A stretch of 31,840 nt of DNA from Perkinsus chesapeaki (GCA_013115145.1 JAAPAO010000411.1:1-31840), one strand, 5' to 3'; numbered from the stretch's first letter, positions 18,711 to 28,671 are shown. Numbers and translations: made by a program. Notes: generated from the letters alone by a model not told the origin.

Positions 18711-19398
18711 TCAAACGCAACGGAAAGAAAATAATTTCCTATTCTGCGCACTTCCGCTCTATTTCGTGGCGCGCGACAAGAAAACGGGTTTTGAAAACCC
18801 AAAACCCGTTAACATTTGCGTCTCGGACCGTCCAATGACGCCACGTGTTTCATTCATCTACGCGATTTCAACACATCTTCTGCTCTACTATTTATAAATT
18901 CATCTTACGTTGACGTAGCTTTAACCTCCTCCCTCTTCCATTTATAAATTCTTCCTAGTAGGTGCCTTTCTACTATCACTGTTCCTAGTGGACAAGATAG
19001 GTTAATTAATATCATAGTCAATCGTGGTGTAATTCATACCCAACACCCAGAGTCAATGGACTTACTTCAACCCTTTTTACATACATCTTTACATATTTTT
19101 CCATCTTGTGGACGATGATCTTTACAATCCACTTGCAACCTAATGCTAGCAGTACAGTTCTGGAGAGTGGTGTCACCATCGATGAAAGATCTGGAAGTGT
19201 CGAATCATGATCTGATGTCGCGTCAAGGAGAGGGAGGCGGGTGTGAGAAAATCCTTTTTATCTTGAGCTCTTCCCGGCGCTGCTTTGTGCTGGAAAACGT
19301 GTGTGGTAGCGCTGAGGCCCAAAATATGCCTGTGTCTACTAAATCACTAATCTGGCTAAGGCGTATCATCAGTAATTGGATTCTTAGTCCCTCTTTAA
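18711..19398. other. bidirectional spacer between ankyrin-like and J-domain genes
   Basis: This 688-bp spacer separates two divergent genes and should contain both promoters. It includes an 11-bp hairpin (18783-18810) and an 11-mer tttataaattc present twice, at 18891-18901 and 18941-18951, exactly 50 bp apart, which could be TATA-like or a regulator site. No coding frame here is convincing. The frames at 19143-19499 and 19223-19459 overlap the J-domain exon in other frames. Confidence 0.5.
18783..18810. repeat. 11-bp inverted repeat (hairpin) upstream of the ankyrin-like gene
   Basis: Arms aacgggttttg (18783-18793) and caaaacccgtt (18800-18810) are perfect complements around the loop aaaacc. 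A second, overlapping palindrome, gggttttgaaaaccc (18786-18800), shares its sequence. It sits 73-100 bp 5' of the ankyrin-like start codon. Confidence 0.85.
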
Positions 19399-20389
19399 AT
19401 GACGGCGACCTCGCCCCAGAAGAAGGGCGCTGCTGCTGTACATCCGCCAAGACACCCAATAGAGGTATCGGAACTGGGGCGGAGGTTCAACCCGTATGAG
19501 ATACTCGGGGTCACTAAAACGGCAACCTCTACTGTGGTTAAGAGGGCATACAGGAAGCGAGCTTTGAAGCTGCATCCTGATAAAAATCCAGGGGAAGAGC
19601 AGGCCATCTATGCTGCAATGTTCAATAACCTTACATTAATGTAATAAGGGGGTGGTTTAGGGCAGGATTTGGCGGAAGTATGGTATAGATACGAGGCGTT
19701 GTTGGATCCTGCTACACGGCAAGCAATAGATGATAGGATAGCAGCTTCTGAAAGAGAGGAGGAAACTCGGCAGATGCAGAATGCCCAACAGAGTCGATTA
19801 AGGGAGGATCTGTTAATGAAGTAATATACGGCTGAGGCGCTAACACTGCCTCGGGGGGACTTTTGAATGGTCGACAGAAAAGTGCTTTATTATTGATTGT
19901 TGATTCTGAAGCTTTCCTCCGTGTACCTATAGTTCTGGTCCGAAATGATTCTACTTTACAGCGAGATTCGTAATTGAGAATCCCCACCTTCCGGAAAGAG
20001 CCGTGGGATTTTTGTGCGCGAACGGGGACAACTTCCGCAATGCCTACATATAGCCTGTAGATATAAATGACATACCGGTTTCCTTCAGAGAGCGGATTTG
20101 GAGAGAGAAGTCTGCGGCTAAGGATGAGAAGGATCGGATCAAAGCTGCTAACCAGGAGCTCTTGGATGCATTGAAGGCTCGACGAGAAAAAGAATTGCTA
20201 GCATCACGCCGCACCCACACAGCAGCTGCATCACTCCTCGGCAAACGGCCTCGGAGCCCCCCAAGGTCCAGGACAGTGGCATCCTCGGGGTCTTTGGACG
20301 GTATTATCAATAGTGTTTGGGAGGAGCTTGTGCACGCGGCTGCCGTCCACGATCACGGAGGAGGACCCCAGGTGAGAGTGCAGGTATAA
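19399..20389 (+). CDS. J-domain protein, DNAJC17-like, three exons (about 224 aa)
   Basis: This is a co-chaperone that stimulates Hsp70 ATPase; the DNAJC17 branch is nuclear and linked to the spliceosome. Exons 19399-19640, 19689-19820 and 20089-20389 are joined by introns of 48 and 268 nt. The J domain spans about residues 31-95: [13 protein letters not shown], then [17 protein letters not shown] with the Hsp70-contact motif H59-P60-D61, then [17 protein letters not shown], which matches the family length exactly when the 48-nt intron is removed. A charged coiled coil follows ([29 protein letters not shown]) and then a KRPRSPPRS nuclear-type basic stretch. The RRM found at the C-terminus of animal DNAJC17 is not visible; either it is absent or the GTGAGAG at 20371 is a donor to an exon I did not find. 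Unspliced DNA shows two in-frame TAA codons at 19642, which lie inside the intron. Confidence 0.85.
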
Positions 20390-20473
20390 AGCGTTCATTA
20401 ATGTAAACTTTCTTATCGATAAGTTGCTGTTAAGTTGCTGCTGGGCCGAATCAGATTGCTGTAGCTTTTTAAA

Positions 20474-21487
20474 ATGCCTCACTGTACGGCGTCGCTTCTG
20501 GCAGGGCTGCAGCATAAGACAGCCGATGAGGTGATCCCTCAAGAATTAACAGCATTGACGTGGAAGTATTTAACACGTCGAGTATTCATACCGACATTAT
20601 CACCGACGTGTTTGAAGACCATAGAGACGAGACTTGATCGTCTGGTATTACAGGACAAGCAATCGATGGATCTTGTGGCTGACAGCGGTGTAGCATATTT
20701 TAAGTCGGAGGATGACTCGAAGATATTTGTACTCGACAAGCTGGGCAAGATGCTTCATCCACGAAGTCTCCAAGGGTCGGGTTTGATGATGCAGCTTGCC
20801 GGGATCGAACCGGAGTCTGCTGCTCTGTATACATTCCAATGGAATAGCTCTAAAGGAGTTATGGAGCTACACGTGGACAGCTCTGACCGAAGCGATGAGC
20901 CAGAATGTTGTTGGTCGGCTGATGGCTTACTTCAAGCCCGGCCTTTATTCGCTGCCTGCGGGCGTAATATTTTCGTGGCTAATTGCGGCCTCCAGGGTTC
21001 GAACCCGGTCGCGGCAATCGATGTGAAGTGTTCTGTGGGGAATGGTGATGATGATCCAGATAAGTGGATCAAGATTCTAGCGCCTCTGCCGGGTGAGCTC
21101 ATTCGAGCTATCTCTGTTCATGCGTGCAAAGATACTAGTAGGATCATTTGCGCGATGGAACACAGCATATGGGTTACCGATCTTTGCCTTACTACTCTGT
21201 CGCACGGCGCACCGATTGTTTGGACTAAGATCGGTAACCTTGCTGAAGGCGAGCGAGTATCACAGTTGGTTGGTATTTCTGATAACGTTGTTGTTGGTCT
21301 TTTCACACGTTCTGGTGGTTTGCGAACTCTACGAAGTATCGACTTAGTGAATGGTGTGTTCAAGGACATTATGAGTATGAAGGAAGAGCAAGTTAGCATG
21401 TTCCTCACGAAGGACCATATTTGGATGGCTTCTATGATAGATGAAGGCGTCCCTCAATTTGCCGTAGTTGATCTAGAATGGATATAA
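20474..21487 (+). CDS. single-exon beta-propeller-like protein of unknown function (337 aa)
   Basis: The uninterrupted frame starts 84 bp after the J-domain gene on the same strand. The N-terminal 60 residues look helical (QELTALTWKYLTRR, CLKTIETRLDRL), possibly F-box-like. The rest is a series of beta strands with alternating hydrophobic residues and short acidic turns (KIFVLDKLGKML, RNIFVANCG, PVAAIDVKC, HSIWVTDLCL, PQFAVVDLEWI), which recalls a WD-less beta-propeller. No catalytic residues or named motifs were seen. The gene at 27225-28283 has the same plan (single exon, short helical N-terminus with L-x2-L-x-W, strand-rich body), so the two may be members of one lineage-restricted family; that is inference from pattern. 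The ATG at 20474 is the first in frame. Confidence 0.72.
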   Translation: MPHCTASLLAGLQHKTADEVIPQELTALTWKYLTRRVFIPTLSPTCLKTIETRLDRLVLQDKQSMDLVADSGVAYFKSEDDSKIFVLDKLGKMLHPRSLQGSGLMMQLAGIEPESAALYTFQWNSSKGVMELHVDSSDRSDEPECCWSADGLLQARPLFAACGRNIFVANCGLQGSNPVAAIDVKCSVGNGDDDPDKWIKILAPLPGELIRAISVHACKDTSRIICAMEHSIWVTDLCLTTLSHGAPIVWTKIGNLAEGERVSQLVGISDNVVVGLFTRSGGLRTLRSIDLVNGVFKDIMSMKEEQVSMFLTKDHIWMASMIDEGVPQFAVVDLEWI

Positions 21488-21619
21488 AGTTTGGTGGTGT
21501 AGTGGTAGTGGTTGGGTATGAAGGTATAACTAGTCAGCACCATTAAGTGCAATATAGCATGTCATTCAAGATATATCCCACAATTTTTCTTATCAGGTCC
21601 TGTCTGGTCTCGGTATTCC

Positions 21620-22056
21620 TTTACAGAGGCCAATAATATTTTTCTACAATCTAGCACCAGCGCAATCGCTATGAAGACGCTGCTGGATGCCCGCTATGCT
21701 ACCGACTCTGTTCTGCTTTAACTGTCCTCGATTGGTTGCTGACCTTTTCGGTGACTCGGGTCTCGATGCATACTATGCATAGGGACCTGAGGTTAAGTGG
21801 TGGTTGCAGCCTTTTTCACACGATAACGAAGGCTACTTATCTCCTAAACTCTCCAGTAGAAGCATTTACAATCTCAAATCAATGTAATGGTAAGGTTCTT
21901 GTGTTTGATAGTACGATGAGCAGTGATACGGATAATAACGTCTGGGCAGCCTTACGCAAAGGTCACCTGCTTTCTGTGAACGCCCAGCTCATTTACTGGG
22001 CTAAGATGGATATACCATTCTGGAAAGTCGACCGTAGTAGTTTGAGATTCGTGTAG
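21620..22056 (+). pseudogene. possible decayed copy of a beta-propeller-like gene
   Basis: Coding-like pieces lie in different frames: CPRLVADLFGDSGLDAYYA then a stop, VKWWLQPFSHDNEGYLSP, and in another frame NGKVLVFDSTMSSDTDNN and WKVDRSSLRFV before a TAG at 22056. Their strand-turn style resembles the intact proteins at 20474-21487 and 27225-28283. No set of GT-AG introns that I tried joins them cleanly. I favour a frameshifted remnant, but a multi-exon gene is possible. Confidence 0.35.
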
Positions 22057-22828
22057 TTCCAAGCGTGCCCTGCTCCGAAACCGGTTACATGCAAGTAGAT
22101 TCTGTATGCAGTCTTAAATATTAACTATTCGACTATCAACTAATAACTCCATTCAATTACTATTCATTATGTAACTCTGTAAATATTAGCACTCACCACC
22201 TTGCTCCTGCCTAGCTCTCTAACTGATATTAGCTCGGGTCATTGCACGGACATAGAGCAGCATATGAATACTGTATATACTCGATATTGTACACACCATA
22301 TCCTATTAAGATTGATTTACAACCAAAGACTTGAAGAAATACTGATAACACGACGGCTCAGCAGCAGCAATGTAAAAGCTACTGTAGACGATCAGTGAGA
22401 GAGGAAAAAGTGTTCTTTATGCCACAGTCATCTCTCTCCGTTAGAGATATAATAGAATGGAACCACTCGTAGATGAAAACAGTGACTTCCCAAATAAGCG
22501 AGGTAAACAACTGAATTCACCAAGAGGGCAATTCGGTGAAGGTAAAATGAGCCTTAGTCTCTACAACATATTATGTTCTTCCCGTTGGGCAACTGTTGTT
22601 GTCAATAATACTAAACAGGGAGACAAGTATCAAGTTAAAGACGGTCAGGTAACGATAAGTAGAGAACAGCGCATATTGTAAACGAGTAGTTTCGAAAGAA
22701 TACAGTTGGATTATATGTAGGGTTTCACAGTGACGTTAAAGATTAGTGGTCGACCCGATAAAACTAATCGTAAAGGACGATATAACAAATATTTCACCAG
22801 TAGGTGTATCTTATATAACAACAACAAT
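22057..22828. other. AT-richer spacer 3' of the first transporter
   Basis: No gene is supported. A 74-codon plus-strand frame at 22457-22681 (MEPLVDENSDFPNKRG) is polar and isolated, with no motif and no splice partner. A 65-codon frame at 22201-22398 also looks random. This stretch includes the 3' flank of the minus-strand transporter. Confidence 0.45.
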
Positions 22829-24424
22829 CTAAGCCTCCGTATCCACGGCCTTTTCACTCTCGGCATGTTCACGGTCTACCTTATTGAAATAGGGTAGGAG
22901 CGCAAGGCAACAAACAGCACCAACAACGCAGATGCCAGCAAGAAGCATGTAGTAGTAGTCGTAATGAGAACCAGAGTACATAACAGAGCTGGGATAATCA
23001 TCAGGGTCGAAGTTGGGCATCCAAGGCGCGCAAACCTGGAATACAACTCCAGCTAGAAGATTGGCGATAGAGAAGAACAGCAAGTTGAGCGCGGAGGAAA
23101 CAGCCTTGAGTTGACCAGGGGAGTAAGTGAAAGCGACTTCGTAGGAAGTGGAGGTAAGGAAGATCTCGCCAGTAGCAATGAGGAAGAACTGAGGTATCTG
23201 CCACCACACGGAAACCGTGTTAAGTGGACGATCCATCACAGCGTACTCGACACCCAAAGCACATAGAAGAGCAGCACAACCCATCATAGAACCAATGAAC
23301 ATCCTGAAGAGGGGGGAAGGCATCTTGTTATGCTTTCGGAGGGCTTTGTATAGGATGCCATCAATCCACAGCGAGTTGATAATGATGGATATACTATCGA
23401 TGTTCTGCATCATAGCGGCGGGAATCTGCCATCCGAAGGTGTCACGGTTCATCTTCTCGGCCTGTGTTAAGAAGGCAGTAGTCATCTGCGCGTAGGCGAT
23501 CGTGAAGGGGATAACCAAGGCAAAGAGAGGAATGAGACGGAAAATAGCCTTAGCATCCTCGATGAACTGATCCTCAAAGCGACCACCTTTGCTCTTCTTG
23601 CACTTCTCCAAAGAGCAGTGAACAGCAGCATCACCCACAACCTCAATGACTTGGAGAACAGCAGAACCCTGCGGCTTTGGCTTGACGAATCTATCCATAA
23701 CTCCACCAAGTAGGAAGCAAGAGGTGGCAACAACAAAGGCAAAGAAGGGTACCAGATAAGCGATGAAGAATCCTTCCTTTTCGACCAAGATTGGAGTAAC
23801 CAGACCGCCTATCAAGCCACCCAGGTTAATAGAGGCATAGAAGTATGTGAAGAACCTGGTAATCTGAGCCTTATGATGCTCAGGATGGAACTGCTGAGCA
23901 CCCATCACATTCACACAGCTCTTGATACCGCCGCTACCCAAAGTGATAAGCACCATAAGAGACATATGGACCATCCAAGGCTGGGATATAGAAGGAACCG
24001 AAGCCAGACATAGTAGAGCAAGTCCTATAGTGTAGATCACAGAGAATACTAAAATAGTATTGTAGACGCCCAGGAGAGTATCTGCCAAGATAGCCGCGAT
24101 CAGCGGAGTCACATAGATAACAGCTTGGAAGGCTGAAATATAGGTGTTGGCAGCAGTATCATTGTAACCGAGGAACTCCTTCAAGAAAGTCTGCAAGTTG
24201 GGCGTTATACCGTAGAATGCAAGACGCTCACAGAGCTCCTGGACCAGAACAAAGATAGTAGCGTTCATCATTGGGTGCTCGTAGTAGTGGTAGACGTTGC
24301 CTGAGGCATCAGTCCAAGTAAGTGGCTTCTTGGAGTTAGTAGGAGATGACGAGGACGATTTATCATCATCTTTGACGAGCTCCTCAATACCAGAAACAGA
24401 TTCCAGTTCAACGGACTTTGTCAT
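22829..24424 (-). CDS. proton-coupled oligopeptide transporter, POT/PTR2 family (531 aa)
   Basis: This is a major-facilitator protein of the POT (SLC15) branch that takes up di- and tripeptides, or nitrate-like solutes in some members, with protons across the plasma or organelle membrane. Marks: ELCERLAFYG at 63-72 (the family E-x2-E-R-F/L proton motif), LGSGGIKSCV around 162-171 (PTR2 signature 1), FYASINLG around 195-202 (signature 2), and about 12 hydrophobic spans with a central polar loop (KPKPQGSAVLQV, CSLEKCKKSKGG). Both termini are polar and cytosolic-looking, and the N-terminus has a serine run. It is a single exon, unlike most neighbours. The paralogue 513 bp away on the other strand is about 60 percent identical by eye, so a local duplication with inversion is likely. 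The short central loop suggests a microbial rather than animal-type transporter. Substrate is unproven. Confidence 0.95.
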   Translation of the reverse strand: MTKSVELESVSGIEELVKDDDKSSSSSPTNSKKPLTWTDASGNVYHYYEHPMMNATIFVLVQELCERLAFYGITPNLQTFLKEFLGYNDTAANTYISAFQAVIYVTPLIAAILADTLLGVYNTILVFSVIYTIGLALLCLASVPSISQPWMVHMSLMVLITLGSGGIKSCVNVMGAQQFHPEHHKAQITRFFTYFYASINLGGLIGGLVTPILVEKEGFFIAYLVPFFAFVVATSCFLLGGVMDRFVKPKPQGSAVLQVIEVVGDAAVHCSLEKCKKSKGGRFEDQFIEDAKAIFRLIPLFALVIPFTIAYAQMTTAFLTQAEKMNRDTFGWQIPAAMMQNIDSISIIINSLWIDGILYKALRKHNKMPSPLFRMFIGSMMGCAALLCALGVEYAVMDRPLNTVSVWWQIPQFFLIATGEIFLTSTSYEVAFTYSPGQLKAVSSALNLLFFSIANLLAGVVFQVCAPWMPNFDPDDYPSSVMYSGSHYDYYYMLLAGICVVGAVCCLALLPYFNKVDREHAESEKAVDTEA

Positions 24425-24937
24425 ATTCAGTTCAAAGTAATAAAATAAGAGACGTCACTGACTGAATAACTGAACAACAGTGTTTATTTACAGCCTTGAT
24501 TTACGCTAGGATCGCCCCTGTGTCGCAGCCACGATGACACAGGTTCTGTCCCCGTACTGGCTAGTCGGCACCTTCTTTAGCGGTGCAACAGCAGCAGGGC
24601 TCTCGAAGCTCAGAGATCACTAGAAATTGACTCTTTGTCGAGTAGCGTATCTCTGAGTAAAGGCGAAAATGGTATCCTTACTGCGAGGCACATTATCTCC
24701 AGCTTAGTGAGCAAGTCTCGGATAAACGATGCGTGCCGTGTAGAGTGCTTGCACAGGATCTGTCTCTCATTTTTTGTGACCGTGCTTTGGCAGTTCTAGC
24801 TCCAACTGCATCTCTAGAGTATCCATGCTATCTAAATACGGACTAGTTCCCGATAAAAAATGTACAGGGATCGTTCTGGGTGGAACTATGTGCGAATTTG
24901 CAGGTTTTGAGTGTTTTTGTTTGAGGCCTTCTCCACA
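24425..24937. other. shared divergent promoter region of two transporters
   Basis: This 513-bp spacer lies between the start codons of two head-to-head transporter genes. A minus-strand frame (24767-25489) is mostly the complement of the plus-strand transporter and is not a gene. An in-frame GTG at 24911 precedes the plus-strand ATG at 24938. No obvious TATA box or repeat was found. Confidence 0.6.
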
Positions 24938-26548
24938 ATGTTTCATCGGAAAGCAGTAAGTTCCGAAAGTGTCGATGATCCCAGGAAGCCTCTGGTGTGG
25001 ACGGATCCTTCTGGCAACACGTACCATTACTTCGAGCGCCCCTTCTTCAAGGCCACGATCTTCGTTCTCACGATGGAAATGTGTGAACGTCTGGCTTTCA
25101 CGGGTCTCCTTCCCAATTTGAAGAACTTCCTCAACGAGTTTCTTCATTACGACGATAGTACTGCCTACTCGTATATAAGTGACTTCCAGGCAATTATGTA
25201 CTTCACCCCTCTCATCGGTGCTGCCATCGCTGATACGCTTCTGGGCTTGTACAAGACCATCATAATATTCGCTGCCATTTACATGGTTGGTTTGGTATTC
25301 GTTGTGCTTGCCGCAGTTCCTTCTATATCCGAGCCGTGGATGGTTCATTTGGGCCTGATGGCTCTTATTGGTCTCGGAAGTGGTGGAATTAAAAGTTGCG
25401 TTAATGTGATGGGTGCCCAGCAGTTTCATCCGGAGTTGCATAAGTCTGATATCACCAGATATTACACGTACTTCTACGCTTCTATTCAAATTGGTTCTAT
25501 CATTGGTGGTATTGTTACTCCCTTCGTAGTGGAGGGTGTCTCCTACTTTGCTGCCTTCTGCATTCCGCTAGCGGCTTTCGTCGTTGGTTTCGCGATATTC
25601 CTTTTCGCCAGCTTCAATGGTCGCTATGTCAAACCGAAGCCGCAAGGGTCAGCTGTTATCCAGGTGGCCGAGGTTATCGGATCTGCGTCGATGAAGTGCT
25701 CCCTGGAGAAATGCAAAAAGTCACATGGTGGTAAATATGAAGATGGTTTCATAGAAGATGCTAAGATGCTCTTCCGTCTCATACCACTTTTCTGTCTTAT
25801 TATCCCTTTTATGATCGCTTATCAGCAGATGACAACTGCATGGGTTACTCAGGGTTCTAAAATGGACCGTGACACGTTTGGTTGGGATATCCCAGTGCCA
25901 CTAATGCAGAATGTTGACCCCATCGCCGTTGCTTTGACTTCTGTAGTTGTAGATGGTGCCTTATATCCGGCCTTACGCCGATGGGGCCTTATGCCTTCTC
26001 CTTTAGTTCGCTGTGCTATAGGCTCATTCTCAGGAGCGGTTGCATTGGTCTGTTCCTTGATCGTGGAATACGTGGTCATGGCCAATCCCGTCTTCACCGT
26101 CTCTATCTGGTGGCAGGTGCTACAATACTGGTTCATCGCTGTGGGTGAGATTTTCTTAGTGTCAACTTCCTATGAGATTGCCTTCACAAACTCCCCTTCC
26201 TCTCTGAAGGCCGTTGCCTCTGCTATCAACCTGTTATTCTTCTCTATTGCCGGGTTAATTTCTGGTGCATTATTCAATGCCTGTTCGTCTTGGATGCCGA
26301 CCTTTGATCCTTCCAATCCGACAGAGGCTACTGTGAAAGGTGCTCACTATGACTACTTCTTCATTCTGCTTGCCTGTATCTCCGCTATTGGTGGCGTATG
26401 TGCCCTGTGCTTAATACCATATTATAACAAGGTATCACGGGAGAACCAGGCCCACCTGGAGGAGGAAGAGGAAGCAGTCAGCTCTAAAAAGAGCAGTGAA
26501 GAGCTCTCCATGAAGGAGTCTATCGACACCGAGCCCTCGAATGTATGA
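24938..26548 (+). CDS. proton-coupled oligopeptide transporter, POT/PTR2 family (536 aa)
   Basis: This is a paralogue of the transporter at 22829-24424 with the same fold and signatures. I chose the ATG at 24938 (MFHRKAVSSE), the first methionine in frame. It carries MEMCERLAF with E47-x2-E50-R51, LGSGGIKSCV, YASIQIG and about 12 membrane spans, then an acidic tail (EEEEEAVSSKKSSEELS) that could carry sorting or phosphorylation sites. Like its partner it has no intron. The termini and the last span differ more than the core, so the two may differ in location or substrate. Downstream lies the convergent gene at 27225-28283, separated by 676 bp. Confidence 0.95.
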   Translation: MFHRKAVSSESVDDPRKPLVWTDPSGNTYHYFERPFFKATIFVLTMEMCERLAFTGLLPNLKNFLNEFLHYDDSTAYSYISDFQAIMYFTPLIGAAIADTLLGLYKTIIIFAAIYMVGLVFVVLAAVPSISEPWMVHLGLMALIGLGSGGIKSCVNVMGAQQFHPELHKSDITRYYTYFYASIQIGSIIGGIVTPFVVEGVSYFAAFCIPLAAFVVGFAIFLFASFNGRYVKPKPQGSAVIQVAEVIGSASMKCSLEKCKKSHGGKYEDGFIEDAKMLFRLIPLFCLIIPFMIAYQQMTTAWVTQGSKMDRDTFGWDIPVPLMQNVDPIAVALTSVVVDGALYPALRRWGLMPSPLVRCAIGSFSGAVALVCSLIVEYVVMANPVFTVSIWWQVLQYWFIAVGEIFLVSTSYEIAFTNSPSSLKAVASAINLLFFSIAGLISGALFNACSSWMPTFDPSNPTEATVKGAHYDYFFILLACISAIGGVCALCLIPYYNKVSRENQAHLEEEEEAVSSKKSSEELSMKESIDTEPSNV

Positions 26549-27224
26549 ACCATCGATCGTGCTCCTCCTTTGTAATGTAACATATCCTTGATCGTTTAGT
26601 TTTCGTTCAACCTGTTGTCTCAAGCGCATCACTCGCGTTTTTGCTGTACCGACTTCCCTTTATGCTTAAATATGTGCTGACCTCTTAAGTGTCAGTCATG
26701 TGATGTGTGTGCCTGTAGGAATGTTAATGTGAATAGTTTGGCCCAAGGCTGTATGAGAGCGTTTGGCCTCAACCAATTATAACACTTTGTTATATCCAAT
26801 TTCGTTACTATTATCTACGTCTTAGTCTCCTTTGATCTAGTTGTTTAATTTGAATCATTGGAGCATCGTTTGCTCATCTCTAATTGCCTTTTTTTCTTGT
26901 CTACCACTCTGGCTATTTCAGCATGGGTGTTTGTTGCGTTTCTCATTATGTGGTGAATTCACTGTACGAGACGTACGCAGATATTGTCGAGAGAATCCTC
27001 CTGGGGGGGCGTCTCCATTCCTATTAACTATCTCGGAACATCGCAATAGGCTTTCCGCGTCGCATGGGCTGTTGTAGATGTAGGCCTCGACAATTCGAGA
27101 TATGACTTCTAATAAGCAACAGGATAACAGTGAAACCAGAAAAGTAGATCACGAATGAGTTGTACCCTTCGTGGAGCCGCCAAGGTAAAGAGCTTAGCAA
27201 ATTGTATGGGCAACTAGACCTCCA
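26549..27224. other. spacer between convergent genes
   Basis: This is the 3' flank of the second transporter (plus) and of the beta-propeller-like gene (minus). It is T-rich on the plus strand just after the transporter stop. A plus-strand frame at 26841-27077 has no coding character. I see no RNA gene or repeat. Confidence 0.55.
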
Positions 27225-28283
27225 TTAGGATTCAAGTGCAAGCACTGTCCCCCTTCGAGATCCATTGCGTTTCTCGCTCACTAATAATATGTACCATTCT
27301 TCTGTAACCTTTATATCGACCAACCACGATGTCCTCATATAGTCGACTTTATAGGAAGATACACAGTAGAGATTCTCAAGGTCAAAGATGACGATATCAT
27401 AGTCAGAAAAAGTTGAGCGTAAATTCACGCAGTGCGTTTGGCGCAAAGTTAAAATGATATAGTCGTCACAGTTGGGTATAAAGTGGCACTTTTCAATCCG
27501 CGGCATATCGATTGCAACTTCATCTTCATCTATAGTTCCCAGAGATGATATTCGCAGAATGCCGTCCGTGTACGTCTTGTCGCTCCAGAAGACATAGGCC
27601 ACCCGTGTTTCAGCCAGCCGCTCCATCGAAGCCGATACGTCGATGCTCATCACTGGTTGTCTGAAGCGAGCTTCTTGATAGCAACATGATAGGCTTTTTG
27701 AAAGGACTCGAAGATCCTGGTCGTTGTGTTTCAGTACAAATAGGTAACCACCGGAGCTGATTAGCTCTCCGACGGGAAAGTCGACAAGTTGAAAGCTTGC
27801 GACAAGATCACACGCTGACAACGAAAACGATAAAATCTCGGTGGAACCAAGGGCGGCGGTATAAAGGGTATCTTCTATACGGCAGAATACCAACGGGAAG
27901 ATTTCCCTGTTCAAGAGCGTGCAACCAGAGGCATTTCGTCGGCTAGATTTGTACAGTTCTGTGATGCTTGCTGAAGTAACGTAGAGGGTTTCAGGCGGAA
28001 CCTCCCCCTCTCTAGCGTGGACGAACAGCAAACGACCAGGACCACCACCAAGGATATTGTGACATCTCAACATACTTCCATCAGATTCAAAATCTGGTAG
28101 CTCCGTGAGCCCGATCGCCTTCACGCTCGTTGGTAAGTAAGGTTTTGCCATCCACCAGATCAAACGTTTGAGTTCGTCCAGTATCAGAGCTGAACCAAGT
28201 AAATACAACGCCAGTGTCCCTCGATCGTGACATCTACCTGCCGGAGAGAGTATGCTGGTCATCAAAAAGAAGCTATACAACAT
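27225..28283 (-). CDS. single-exon beta-propeller-like protein of unknown function (352 aa)
   Basis: The frame is continuous from the ATG at 28283 (a second ATG seven codons later is equally possible). The first 40 residues are hydrophobic and helical (LALYLLGSALILDELKRL), so a signal anchor or helical adaptor is possible, followed by WWMAKPYLP. The body is strand-rich: RLLFVHAREGEV, ETLYVTSASI, EDTLYTAALGS, GYLFVLKHNDQD, RVAYVFWSDKT, DYDIVIFDLENL and EWYILLVSEKRNG. This pattern suggests a six- or seven-blade propeller without WD or Kelch motifs. It is similar in plan to the protein at 20474-21487. No known family was recognised. It lies downstream of the second transporter in convergent orientation. 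Confidence 0.72.
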   Translation of the reverse strand: MLYSFFLMTSILSPAGRCHDRGTLALYLLGSALILDELKRLIWWMAKPYLPTSVKAIGLTELPDFESDGSMLRCHNILGGGPGRLLFVHAREGEVPPETLYVTSASITELYKSSRRNASGCTLLNREIFPLVFCRIEDTLYTAALGSTEILSFSLSACDLVASFQLVDFPVGELISSGGYLFVLKHNDQDLRVLSKSLSCCYQEARFRQPVMSIDVSASMERLAETRVAYVFWSDKTYTDGILRISSLGTIDEDEVAIDMPRIEKCHFIPNCDDYIILTLRQTHCVNLRSTFSDYDIVIFDLENLYCVSSYKVDYMRTSWLVDIKVTEEWYILLVSEKRNGSRRGTVLALES

Positions 28284-28671
28284 TCAATGGTGGTCATTAC
28301 CACTGGCAATTGATATCTGCATCCTTCAACACAACAGAGCAGTGGTGCGATGAAAATGGCGAATTCATGATTGTCATGCCTTTTAGCATTACATAGATGA
28401 CGAATAAAATAAAGCGCGATTCGAGTAAAGAAAGAATGATCACTCTCTCTACTCTGCTGTGATTAAGCGATGAGTGATTGACGAGACGAGATGATTGTCC
28501 GAGACTACGAATACGAAAACTAGTATAATATATAGTATCAGTTTCAAGCAACCGCAATAGAAGGATATACGTGTGAATGATGATGAAAGTTCGGTTATGT
28601 ACTGATTAATATAACAATACTATAAAATGAACTTTGAGTGATATGCAGTGAAATAAGCTACTCGAGTTTTA
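28284..28671. other. spacer between two minus-strand genes
   Basis: This is the upstream region of the beta-propeller-like gene and 3' flank of the secreted cysteine-rich gene. It is AT-rich and holds no convincing coding frame. Confidence 0.5.

Noticed and set aside
19639-19665. Two in-frame TAA codons within the J domain, suggesting stop-codon reassignment or a pseudogene
   Set aside because: A 48-nt intron (19641-19688) removes them and gives an exact family-length J domain; other genes here end normally with TAA, TAG or TGA.
22457-22681. A 74-codon plus-strand frame
   Set aside because: It is isolated and polar, with no splice partner or motif, and is too short to support on composition alone.
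24767-25489. A 240-codon minus-strand frame between and over the transporters
   Set aside because: Most of it is the complement of the second transporter's coding sequence and shows no domain.
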